Of a stretch of DNA of 64,000 bases, positions 27,058-34,338 are shown piece by piece. The stretch is from Paraburkholderia sp. Lineage in GTDB: Bacteria > Pseudomonadota > Gammaproteobacteria > Burkholderiales > Burkholderiaceae. The stretch covers positions 1 to 64,000 of the forward strand of contig SCRN01000026.1 of NCBI GenBank assembly GCA_004322045.1, written 5' to 3'. A program made the position numbers and the translations under genes. The notes under the pieces were generated by a model. It worked only from the letters and a program-made list of their open reading frames with translations, had not been told where the DNA came from and ran no database searches. Within the stretch, counting starts at the first letter, position 1; each line of letters starts with the position of its first letter.

Positions 27058-27152
27058 CGTGTGTGTTCCTTTGCGTGCTGAAACTCGGAAATCCGGAACT
27101 CCGATTTAGCCACGACGCTTTCGCCTGCGCGATTGATGAATTTTCTTGAGAC

Positions 27153-27227
27153 GTTGAGTAAATCTCAACTGTGAGCGACAACGCCGGACCCACAACGGGC
27201 GTCGAATTTTCCTCAACCCCACTTGAG
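27153..27227. promoter_or_regulatory. Two TTGAG/CTCAA inverted repeats between divergent operons
   Basis: GTTGAG-TAAAT-CTCAAC (27153-27169) is a perfect inverted repeat, and CTCAA-CCCCAC-TTGAG (27212-27227) is a second pair with the arms in the opposite order. They occupy the 262-nt space between azoreductase and the permease and look like binding sites for one dimeric regulator acting on both directions, possibly the GcvA-like LysR protein. Confidence 0.5.
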
Positions 27228-27277
27228 AAAACATCGGTTTCGCCCCGGATTTGTCTCCGCTCCAATACGCATTGAGC

Positions 27278-27296
27278 GCACTCGACGATTGAGTGC
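27278..27296. promoter_or_regulatory. Inverted repeat just upstream of the permease ribosome site
   Basis: GCACTC and GAGTGC are separated by 7 nt, 24 nt before the GTG start and 10 nt before the AGGAGGAG ribosome site. It also carries two direct copies of ATTGAG(C/T)GC. It may be an operator near the transcription start or a leader hairpin. Confidence 0.4.
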
Positions 27297-27319
27297 GGCA
27301 ATCCTAGGAGGAGACAGTC

Positions 27320-28765
27320 GTGTCAAACAATCAGATTTTGCAGGCGCACGAGCGAACCAGCGCCGCCTTCGACGTGCACGGTGTAGAGCCCGTCCCGAAC
27401 GAGCACCGGACATCCGGACAGTTGGACCAGTTCTGGATTTGGGCTGGCGCGAACGTCGCGCCGATCAATTGGGTGCTCGGGGCCATCGGCATCCAGTTGG
27501 GCCTGAGCCTGGTCGAAACACTGATGGTGATCGTGATCGGCAATGTGCTCGGTTGCGCGCTGTTCGGCGCCATGTGCGTGATCGGACATCGCTCGGGCGT
27601 GCCGCAAATGGTGCTGTCGAGGCTGGCGTTCGGCCGTCGCGGCGCATGGCTTCCCACGCTTATGCAGGTACTGATGCCGATGGGCTGGGTGGCGATCAAT
27701 ACCTGGATCGTGCTCGATCTTGCCGTGGCGGCGCTCGAACGCATGGGCATGAGCGGCGGCATCGAACTCAAATATGCGATCGCCATCGCGGTCATGCTGA
27801 TTCAAGTCGGCATCGCGACGTGGGGGTTTCACGCGATCCGGTATTTCGAGCGTTACACGATGCCGGTCGTGCTGCTCATCATGATCGCGATGACCGTCCT
27901 TGCGTTTACCCACGTCGATATCCATTGGCACACTTCGACTGCGCACGGTATCGGCAAGCTCGCCGCCATGAGCCAGCTCATGACCGCAATCGGCATCGGC
28001 TGGGGGATTTCTTGGCTCGTCTACGCATCCGACTACACGCGTTTCACGAAGCCCACGTTGACGAGCGGGCAGGTGTTTCGCGCAACCTCGCTCGGCATGT
28101 TCGTGCCCACCGTCTGGCTCGCGCTGCTCGGTGCGGCGATTGCCTCGGCAGGGAGCGGCGCGGATCCGGCTCAGCTCATCATTGCCGTGTTCGGCGCGAT
28201 GGCGTTGCCTGTACTGCTCGTGCTCGTCCACGGCCCCATTGCGACCAATATCGTCGTAATTTATTCGGCGGCGCTCGCCACGCTCTCGCTGGATCTTCGC
28301 ATTGCGCGGTGGGTCGTGTCCGTCGTGTCGGGCATCGTCGCACTTTCGATTCTCTATCTGCTCCTGCATTCGGGCGCATTCGCGAACACATTCGAAAATC
28401 TCATGGTCTTTTTCGTCGTATGGATCGCGCCGTGGGCCGGCATCGTACTCGTCGATTTCTTCGCGATCCGCCGCGGCCGCATCGACGTCCAAGCGCTTTA
28501 CCGTCATCACTCGACCAGTTCCTGCGGGGACGTCAACTGGCCCGGCATGGCGGCTTTGGCGCTCGGCGTGATCGCGGCCTGGCTCTTTCAAGTCGGCAGC
28601 ATCGATTCGATGCAAGGGCCCCTCGCCATGGCGCTGGGCGGCATCGATCTCTCGTGGCTTGCGGGGCTAGCCATGGGCGGCGGCAGCTATTACGTCTTTT
28701 ATCGGGCGCGGCGTGCGGTGCGCCAGCCGCAAGCGCCGCTCGTCGACAACGGGAGTTCGACATGA
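27320..28765 (+). CDS. NCS1 family nucleobase/creatinine-type permease
   Basis: A 481-residue integral membrane protein of the nucleobase-cation symport-1 family with about 12 hydrophobic helices. The start is GTG at 27320, fixed by AGGAGGAG 7 nt upstream. Family signs are FWIWAGANVAPINWVLGA at the start of TM1 (about 38-55), RLAFGRRGAWLP, and YASDYTRF near residue 238. NCS1 carriers import cytosine, purines, allantoin, hydantoins or related rings. The overlap with creatininase (ATGA) suggests that creatinine, or a similar cyclic ureide, is the transported substrate. Confidence 0.92.
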   Translation: MSNNQILQAHERTSAAFDVHGVEPVPNEHRTSGQLDQFWIWAGANVAPINWVLGAIGIQLGLSLVETLMVIVIGNVLGCALFGAMCVIGHRSGVPQMVLSRLAFGRRGAWLPTLMQVLMPMGWVAINTWIVLDLAVAALERMGMSGGIELKYAIAIAVMLIQVGIATWGFHAIRYFERYTMPVVLLIMIAMTVLAFTHVDIHWHTSTAHGIGKLAAMSQLMTAIGIGWGISWLVYASDYTRFTKPTLTSGQVFRATSLGMFVPTVWLALLGAAIASAGSGADPAQLIIAVFGAMALPVLLVLVHGPIATNIVVIYSAALATLSLDLRIARWVVSVVSGIVALSILYLLLHSGAFANTFENLMVFFVVWIAPWAGIVLVDFFAIRRGRIDVQALYRHHSTSSCGDVNWPGMAALALGVIAAWLFQVGSIDSMQGPLAMALGGIDLSWLAGLAMGGGSYYVFYRARRAVRQPQAPLVDNGSST

Positions 28766-29541
28766 ACAGCGTGCGGATGGACAACATCAGCTGGGTGGAA
28801 TACGAGCAGCGGGTGAAAGCGGGAGCGGTGGTTTTTCTGCCCTGCGGCGCGACAGAACAGCATGGCCCTCATCTTCCGCTCGGCACGGATGCGTTGCTCG
28901 CCAGTGCGATCAGCGAAGACGTGGCCCGCGCCGTGGGCGGCATCGTGGCGCCGGCGATTTCGTACGGCTATAAGTCGCAGCCGAGAAGCGGCGGCGGCCA
29001 GCATTTCTGCGGCACGACAAGCGTCGACGGCGCGACGTTGAGCGGATTGATCCGCGATGCGGTGCGCGAGTTTCACCGCCATGGCGTCAGGCGTCTCGTG
29101 ATCGTCGTCGGGCACTATGAAAACCAGTGGTTCGTCACCGAGGGGATCGAACTTGCGATGCGCGATATCGGCGAACACGGCGCAATGGAAGTCATGCGTG
29201 TCGAGCATTGGGAGTTCTGTCGACAGGACACGCTCGACGCCGTGTTCCCGGATGGCTTTCCCGGCATCGCGCTCGAACATGCCGCGGTGATCGAGACGTC
29301 GATGATGCTTCACTACCATCCGCAGTTGGTATCGCTCGAGCAGATCCCTTCGCACGGGCCCGCGCAATTTCCAACCTACGACATGTATCCCGCGCGCACG
29401 GCATGGGTTCCGTTAAGCGGCGTGCTCTCGTCCGCGAAGGATTCGTCCCGCGAGAAGGGGCGACGCCTCGTGACCGACGTCGTGAACGGCATCGCGGCGG
29501 CGGTGCGTCATGAGTTCGGATTAGACGGAGCGGCGGGCTAG
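28762..29541 (+). CDS. Creatininase (creatinine amidohydrolase)
   Basis: A 259-residue enzyme of the creatininase family, starting at 28762 in a 4-nt ATGA overlap with the permease gene. The metal site is complete: CGATEQHGPHLPLGTDA supplies the N-terminal Glu, His and Asp, and VVGHYENQWF supplies the second His and Glu. The tryptophan-bearing segment is VEHWEF. The C-terminal PAQFPTYDMYP and SGVLSSAKDSSREKG stretches match true creatininase better than the MftE or FAPy-deformylase branches. It opens creatinine to creatine. No creatinase or sarcosine oxidase gene is in the window, so the further route is open. Confidence 0.9.
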   Translation: MNSVRMDNISWVEYEQRVKAGAVVFLPCGATEQHGPHLPLGTDALLASAISEDVARAVGGIVAPAISYGYKSQPRSGGGQHFCGTTSVDGATLSGLIRDAVREFHRHGVRRLVIVVGHYENQWFVTEGIELAMRDIGEHGAMEVMRVEHWEFCRQDTLDAVFPDGFPGIALEHAAVIETSMMLHYHPQLVSLEQIPSHGPAQFPTYDMYPARTAWVPLSGVLSSAKDSSREKGRRLVTDVVNGIAAAVRHEFGLDGAAG

Positions 29542-29564
29542 CGTCACCGCATGCATTCGTCGCC

Positions 29565-30401
29565 TCAGGCCACCGCGCGCGCCGCGTTCTTGCCGCGCAG
29601 CCATTCGAGCGCGAGCAGCAGCGCCGTCGAAAAGACGATCAGGATGGTCGCGAGCGCCGCGATCGTCGGGGTGATGTTCTCGCGAATGCCCGTGAACATC
29701 TGCCGCGGTAGCGTCGTCTGATCGGCGCCCGCGAGAAACAGCGTCACGACGACTTCATCGAACGACGTCGCAAACGCGAACAACGCCCCCGAAATCACAC
29801 CCGGCGCGATCACGGGCAACGTGATGCGGAAAAACGTGCGCGTCGGATTCGCACCGAGCGAGAGGCTCGCCCGCACGAGGTTTCCGTCGAACCCTTGCAA
29901 CGTGGCGCCGACCGTCGTCACGACGAACGGAACGCCTAGCGCGGCGTGCGCCATAATGAGCCCGATGTACGTGTTGGCCAGCCCCAGCGGAGCGAAGAAC
30001 AGATACATGCCCACGCCCACGACGATGACGGGCACGATCATCGGCGAAATCAACACGGCCATGACGATCGCTTTTCCGCGGAAATTCGCCTTCGCGAGGC
30101 CCAACGCCGCCAGCGTGCCGAGCACCGTGGCCAGCGCCGTGGCCGACGGCGCAACGATGAAGCTATTCTTCGCGGCGAGGCGCCACTCGTCGGACATGAC
30201 GAGATTCTGATACCAGCGCAGCGACCAGCCCGGGATCGGATAAGCGAGAAAGGTGCTCGATGAAAACGACAACGGCACGATCGCGAGCACGGGCAATATC
30301 AAGTACAACAGCGTGAGCGCGACCAAGCCGCGCAGCAGGAAGTACCACCCGCGTTCGACGAGCGACGTGTGCGGGGCGAACAAAGGTTTGGAAAGTTTCA
30401 T
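29565..30401 (-). CDS. Polyamine-type ABC transporter permease (PotC-like)
   Basis: A 278-residue permease with about six membrane helices. Its coupling loop is VRASLSLGANPTRTFFRITLPVIAPG (about residues 178-203), typical of PotC/YdcV. It starts 111 nt after the PotB-like stop and is the last gene of the four-gene operon. It ends 23 nt from the convergent creatininase gene. Confidence 0.94.
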   Translation of the reverse strand: MKLSKPLFAPHTSLVERGWYFLLRGLVALTLLYLILPVLAIVPLSFSSSTFLAYPIPGWSLRWYQNLVMSDEWRLAAKNSFIVAPSATALATVLGTLAALGLAKANFRGKAIVMAVLISPMIVPVIVVGVGMYLFFAPLGLANTYIGLIMAHAALGVPFVVTTVGATLQGFDGNLVRASLSLGANPTRTFFRITLPVIAPGVISGALFAFATSFDEVVVTLFLAGADQTTLPRQMFTGIRENITPTIAALATILIVFSTALLLALEWLRGKNAARAVA

Positions 30402-30512
30402 CGTCGGCTCCGGCTCGAAGGCCTCACGAGTGCATCAGGGGTATATCGGGCGAGAACGTCGAAGACGCCGAAAGGGTCGACATGATCGATCTCATCGCAA
30501 GCAACCGTGAAT

Positions 30513-31787
30513 TCATAGGCTCGGTTGCCCGCGCGTGAATCGGCCGTACACCGCGTAAAGAACGAGCGTCGCGGCAAGCAAGAGGCCACCGAGCGCGCAC
30601 GCCATGCCCCAGTTGATCGTCACGTTCGTGAAATAAGCGACGTAGTAGCTCACCATCTGATCGTTAGGGCCACCCAGCAATGCAGGCGTGATGTAGTAGC
30701 CGATCGCTAGGATAAAGACAAGCAATGCGCCCGCGCCGATGCCCGGGTACGTTTGCGGCACATAGACACGCCAGAATGCCGCGAACGGGTGGCTCCCGAG
30801 CGAAACGGCCGCGCGTTGATATGTCTTTGGAATCGACTTCATCACGCTATAGAGCGGCAAGATCATGAACGGCAGCAGGATGTGCGTCATCGAAATGTAG
30901 ACGCCCGTGCGATTGAAGAGCAATTCCAACGGCGCGTGAATCAAGCCGAGCCCGCGTAACGAGTGATTCACGAGCCCTTCGGTCTGCAAGATCACGATCC
31001 ATGCCGCCACGCGCACGAGGATCGATGTCCAGAACGGAATCAGCACGAGGATCATCGCCAGGTTCGCGCGGCGCTCGCTCAACGTGGAGATCCAATAGGC
31101 GAGCGGATAGCCGAGCAACAAAGCCGCCAGCGTCACCACGGCGCCGATCACGAAGGTGCGGCCGAACACGCTCAGATAGATGCGTTGATCGGGGTCGGTG
31201 CGCTCGATATGGCCGAACGCGTCTTGACGATGATCGAGGGAAGCCAGCAAATAGAACGGCGAATAATGCGAACCGTTCTTGGCGATCGCGCGCCAGTAGC
31301 GCGCTTCGCCCCAGCGCGCATCGAGATCGATCAGCTTCGCACGCGTTTGCTCGGGCGTAAGAGCAAGCGGATGGCCTGCATCGTCGGCGAAAGGCAGTGC
31401 CCGCGCCGTCTTCGCCACGAGCGACCTGTAACCCGGGATCTCTACGTTCAACCGCCGCGCCAAGCTGCCCATGACTTCGCCGTCTTGCGCAGCGGCCAAG
31501 TCGGTCGCAAGCGCGGCATAGGCGGTCGCCGACGGTTCGCTTTTGCGATCCCATGCGTGAAGCTGAACGACGGTTTTGGGTAGCGCGTCGGCTACCTCGG
31601 GGTTTTGCACCGCGCGCGTCAACAGCGCGGCGATCGGCACGACGAAAATCAAAAACAGGAAGATCGCCAGCGGCGCGATCAAGAGCAACGCCGCTGCTCG
31701 CTTGCGCGCCTGCGCCGCCTTCAATTCCCGCTTCAACGTCGCCGTCGATGCGTTACCCGGCTCGCTCGAAATCGTCATCGTTTGCAC
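30513..31787 (-). CDS. Polyamine-type ABC permease (PotB-like) with long periplasmic insert
   Basis: A 424-residue permease. The start is GTG at 31787, with GGAG 6 nt upstream. TM1 (about residues 31-55) is followed by a hydrophilic insert of about 130 residues (57-190, including an alanine-rich segment and PEQTRAKLIDLDARWGEARY) before TM2; ordinary PotB proteins of about 280-310 residues lack it. The coupling loop AVSLGSHPFAAFWRVYVPQT is intact. The insert must face the periplasm and might contact the binding protein. It is separated from the potD-like stop by a hairpin-bearing spacer of 177 nt. Confidence 0.92.
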   Translation of the reverse strand: MQTMTISSEPGNASTATLKRELKAAQARKRAAALLLIAPLAIFLFLIFVVPIAALLTRAVQNPEVADALPKTVVQLHAWDRKSEPSATAYAALATDLAAAQDGEVMGSLARRLNVEIPGYRSLVAKTARALPFADDAGHPLALTPEQTRAKLIDLDARWGEARYWRAIAKNGSHYSPFYLLASLDHRQDAFGHIERTDPDQRIYLSVFGRTFVIGAVVTLAALLLGYPLAYWISTLSERRANLAMILVLIPFWTSILVRVAAWIVILQTEGLVNHSLRGLGLIHAPLELLFNRTGVYISMTHILLPFMILPLYSVMKSIPKTYQRAAVSLGSHPFAAFWRVYVPQTYPGIGAGALLVFILAIGYYITPALLGGPNDQMVSYYVAYFTNVTINWGMACALGGLLLAATLVLYAVYGRFTRGQPSL

Positions 31788-31789
31788 GC

Positions 31790-31845
31790 TTGTCTCCTGC
31801 CTTGCCTCTTGCTTCCTGCTACCTGCTTCGTGCTTTCTGCGCTCT
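31790..31845 (-). repeat. Purine-rich degenerate tandem repeat before potB-like gene
   Basis: On the transcribed strand the leader between the hairpin and the GTG start is almost all purine and repeats a GCAGGAAG/GCAAGAGG-like unit of about 8 nt six or seven times. It includes the GGAG used as ribosome site, and the repeats offer several additional Shine-Dalgarno-like sequences. Confidence 0.45.
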
Positions 31846-31847
31846 CA

Positions 31848-31886
31848 CGCCGCGCTGCCGGGCGGTGGCGCCCCGGCAGCGCGGCG
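31848..31886 (-). other. Very stable hairpin between binding-protein and permease genes
   Basis: A perfect 15-bp inverted repeat (arms 31848-31862 and 31872-31886, CGCCGCGCTGCCGGG and its complement) with a 9-nt loop lies in the 177-nt spacer 3' of the potD-like gene. No U-run follows in the transcription direction, so it more likely protects the 3' end of a processed binding-protein mRNA than terminates transcription. This would raise binding protein over permease levels, as in other ABC operons. Confidence 0.7.
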
Positions 31887-31964
31887 ATCGAGCGCAAAAA
31901 ATGCTCAACATCCTACCGCGCGGCGGAACCGGCTACCTTGCCGGAGCCGCCGCCGCTGAGTGCG

Positions 31965-33026
31965 TTACTTCGACGCCCACGACGCGAAGCGCTGCTCGAG
32001 CTCGTCACCGTAATCGGTCCAGAAGGCGGCGTCTTGCAAAACCGCGTTCTTGCCGTTGGCCGGCGAATTCGGCAGATTGGACAGCGTCTTGGCATCGAGC
32101 GACTTGATCGCATCACGGTTCGCAGGGCCGTATGCGATGTGCTGCGCATACGCTTGCTGCGGCTTGGACGAGACCGAGTAGGCGATGAACTGCTCGGCGA
32201 GCGCCTTGTTGGGGGAGCCCTTCGGGATGACCCAGTAGTCCAGATCGTAGATGCTGCCGTTCCACACCACCTTCAGGTTCTTGCCTTCGCGCTGCGCGGC
32301 ATCGATGCGGCCGTTGAACGCGGAAGACATCACGACGTCGCCCGCGACGAGGAATTGCGGCGGCTGCGCGCCCGCCTCCCACCATTGGATGTTCGGCTTC
32401 AATTCGTCGAGCTTCTTGAACGCGCGGTCCTGACCGGCCTTCGTCGCCAGCACCTTGTAGACGTCCTTGGGAGCGACGCCGTCGGCCATCAACGCAAATT
32501 CGAGGTTACCGCGCGCACCCTTTCGCAGTGCACGCTTGCCGGGGAATTTCTTCACGTTCCAGAAGTCGGCCCAACCGGTCGGCGCCGTCTTCAGCTTGTC
32601 GGCGTTGTACGCAATGGCCGTCGACCAAACGAAAAAGCCTACGCCGCACGTGCTCGGCGATTCGGGAATCAGCTCCGACTTTTTCGCGATCTTGGACCAG
32701 TCGAGTTTCTCGTAGAGCCCTTCGTCGCAGCCACGGCCCAGGTCGCCCGATTCGACTTCGACGACGTCCCAGTTCACATGCTTGGCTTCGACCATCGCCT
32801 TGATCTTGGCCGTTTCGCCGTTGTATTCGACGGCCGTCACCTTATCGCCGGTCTTTTGCTCGAACGGTTGGTAGTAGGCCACCTTCTGCGCGTCGGCGTT
32901 CGCACCGCCGAAGTTCACGACCGTCAGCTCGGCGGCGCCGGCGCCTGCAGCACCGAGCATCGTCGACAAACAAGCGACGGCCAGCGTCACCGCGGTACGA
33001 CGCGCAGGGTTTGTGTTCGTCTTCAT
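31965..33026 (-). CDS. Polyamine-type periplasmic binding protein (PotD-like)
   Basis: A 353-residue family 1 binding protein of the PotD/YdcS class with a Sec signal peptide (MKTNTNPARRTAVTLAVACL... cut near AGA-AE at residue 32). The mature start ELTVVNFGGANADAQKVAYY and the WWEAGAQPPQFLVAGDVVMS stretch with flanking aromatics are typical of spermidine/putrescine or related amine binders. GAGGAGAA precedes the ATG. It is the second gene of the operon (ATPase, binding protein, two permeases). Putrescine, spermidine or GABA are possible ligands; sequence alone does not decide. Confidence 0.93.
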   Translation of the reverse strand: MKTNTNPARRTAVTLAVACLSTMLGAAGAGAAELTVVNFGGANADAQKVAYYQPFEQKTGDKVTAVEYNGETAKIKAMVEAKHVNWDVVEVESGDLGRGCDEGLYEKLDWSKIAKKSELIPESPSTCGVGFFVWSTAIAYNADKLKTAPTGWADFWNVKKFPGKRALRKGARGNLEFALMADGVAPKDVYKVLATKAGQDRAFKKLDELKPNIQWWEAGAQPPQFLVAGDVVMSSAFNGRIDAAQREGKNLKVVWNGSIYDLDYWVIPKGSPNKALAEQFIAYSVSSKPQQAYAQHIAYGPANRDAIKSLDAKTLSNLPNSPANGKNAVLQDAAFWTDYGDELEQRFASWASK

Positions 33027-33127
33027 CTAGGTTCTCCTCTACGTGGACTTTCATCAATGCGTCCGCCAAACCGGGGACAGGGCGATGCTTTCTGCTCGCG
33101 AACGGCGCTATCCGTCCGCGCTATCGG

Positions 33128-34222
33128 TCACGCGAAAATGCGCAAATGCTCGGGGGCGAACTCGAGTGCAACGGGCGCGCCGGGCACGAACGAATCGAGT
33201 GCTTCGGTGCTCAACGGGACTTTGACGAAGCACTCGTCCTGCTCGGGCACCGCGCAGCGCATCCGCACGTGATCGCCGTAATAGATGAGGCCGCGCACTT
33301 CGCTCGCGAGCGCATTGCCGCCCCGGCGCGCCCCGGGTTGCGGGGCCAGACGCAGGCGCTCGGGGCGAATGCAGCCGATCGCTTGCGCGCCCGCTCGCGC
33401 GTTGCCCACGTTGCGGCCGACGACGTGCGTGCCGTCGCGCAGACGCAGACGGCAAAACTCGCCGTCGATCTCCGAGATCGTGCCTTGCAAGCGGTTGCTG
33501 TCGCCGATGAAGTTCGCCACGAATTCGTTGCACGGCGTTTCGTAAAGCCGGTCGACCGTGTCCAGTTGCTGAACGATGCCCTTGTCGAAGACGGCGACAC
33601 GGTCGGACATCGTCAACGCTTCGCCCTGATCGTGCGTGACGTAGACGAACGTCACCCCGAGCTTGTCGTGCAGCGCTTTGAGTTCGTACTGCATATGCTC
33701 GCGCAGTTGCTTGTCGAGTGCGCCCAGCGGTTCGTCCATCAACACGAGCCGCGGCGCGAACACGAGCGCCCGCGCGAGCGCGATCCGTTGTTGCTGGCCG
33801 CCCGAGAGTTGCGCCGGATAACGCTTGGCGAAACTTTCCATGCGTACCATCTTCAGCGCTTCGACCACGCGGTCCGCGCGCTCGGCGGCGTCCATCTTGC
33901 GCACCGTCAGCGGGTAAGCGACGTTCTGCGCCACCGTCATATGCGGAAACAGCGCGTAGTTCTGAAACACCATGCCGATGTTGCGCTTATGCGGCGGCAC
34001 CGTGTTGAGCAACTGCCCATCGAGCCGAATCTCGCCGCCCGTCGGGAATTCGAATCCCGCCAGCATCATCAGACAAGTCGTCTTGCCCGATCCCGACGGG
34101 CCGAGCAGCGTCAGGAATTCGCCCTGGTAGATGTCGAGGTCGAGCGACTTCACTACCAGCGTTTCGCCGTCGTACGTCTTGCGCACGCCGCGAAAACTCA
34201 CGATCACTTGATCCGATTTCAT
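33128..34222 (-). CDS. Polyamine-type ABC transporter ATPase (PotA-like)
   Basis: A 364-residue ATPase with Walker A GPSGSGKTT, Q-loop MVFQNYALFPHM, signature [15 protein letters not shown], Walker B LVLMDEPLGALD and a C-terminal TOBE domain (about 285-360). GGAGGT precedes the ATG by 7 nt. First gene of the operon, 116 nt from the divergent MocR-type regulator start. Confidence 0.95.
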   Translation of the reverse strand: MKSDQVIVSFRGVRKTYDGETLVVKSLDLDIYQGEFLTLLGPSGSGKTTCLMMLAGFEFPTGGEIRLDGQLLNTVPPHKRNIGMVFQNYALFPHMTVAQNVAYPLTVRKMDAAERADRVVEALKMVRMESFAKRYPAQLSGGQQQRIALARALVFAPRLVLMDEPLGALDKQLREHMQYELKALHDKLGVTFVYVTHDQGEALTMSDRVAVFDKGIVQQLDTVDRLYETPCNEFVANFIGDSNRLQGTISEIDGEFCRLRLRDGTHVVGRNVGNARAGAQAIGCIRPERLRLAPQPGARRGGNALASEVRGLIYYGDHVRMRCAVPEQDECFVKVPLSTEALDSFVPGAPVALEFAPEHLRIFA

Positions 34223-34280
34223 CGTCTACCTCCGATTGGCTCCATCGACATGCGAGCACCGCATTTCATTTGCGATCCAA

Positions 34281-34338
34281 TATAATCGTTTACGGTTCCA
34301 CGCAACGGAACCATTTCATTATTCCGAAGGGAACCACT
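34281..34338. promoter_or_regulatory. Divergent promoter/operator between potA-like operon and MocR-type gene
   Basis: A consensus TATAAT lies at 34281-34286 for the + strand. GGTTCC-N7-GGAACC (34294-34312) is a perfect inverted repeat, and GGAACCA recurs as GGAACCA(T/C)TT at 34307 and at 34331, a direct repeat spaced 24 nt. On the minus strand TTGCGT, 17 nt, TATATT is a possible promoter for the importer that overlaps the repeat. MocR regulators often bind direct repeats in such divergent regions. Confidence 0.6.

Noticed and set aside
34270-34338. Use of the earlier TTG at 34270 as the start of the MocR-type gene
   Set aside because: It would put the TATAAT box and the operator repeats inside the coding sequence and add residues not seen in the family; TTG 34339 has a better ribosome site.
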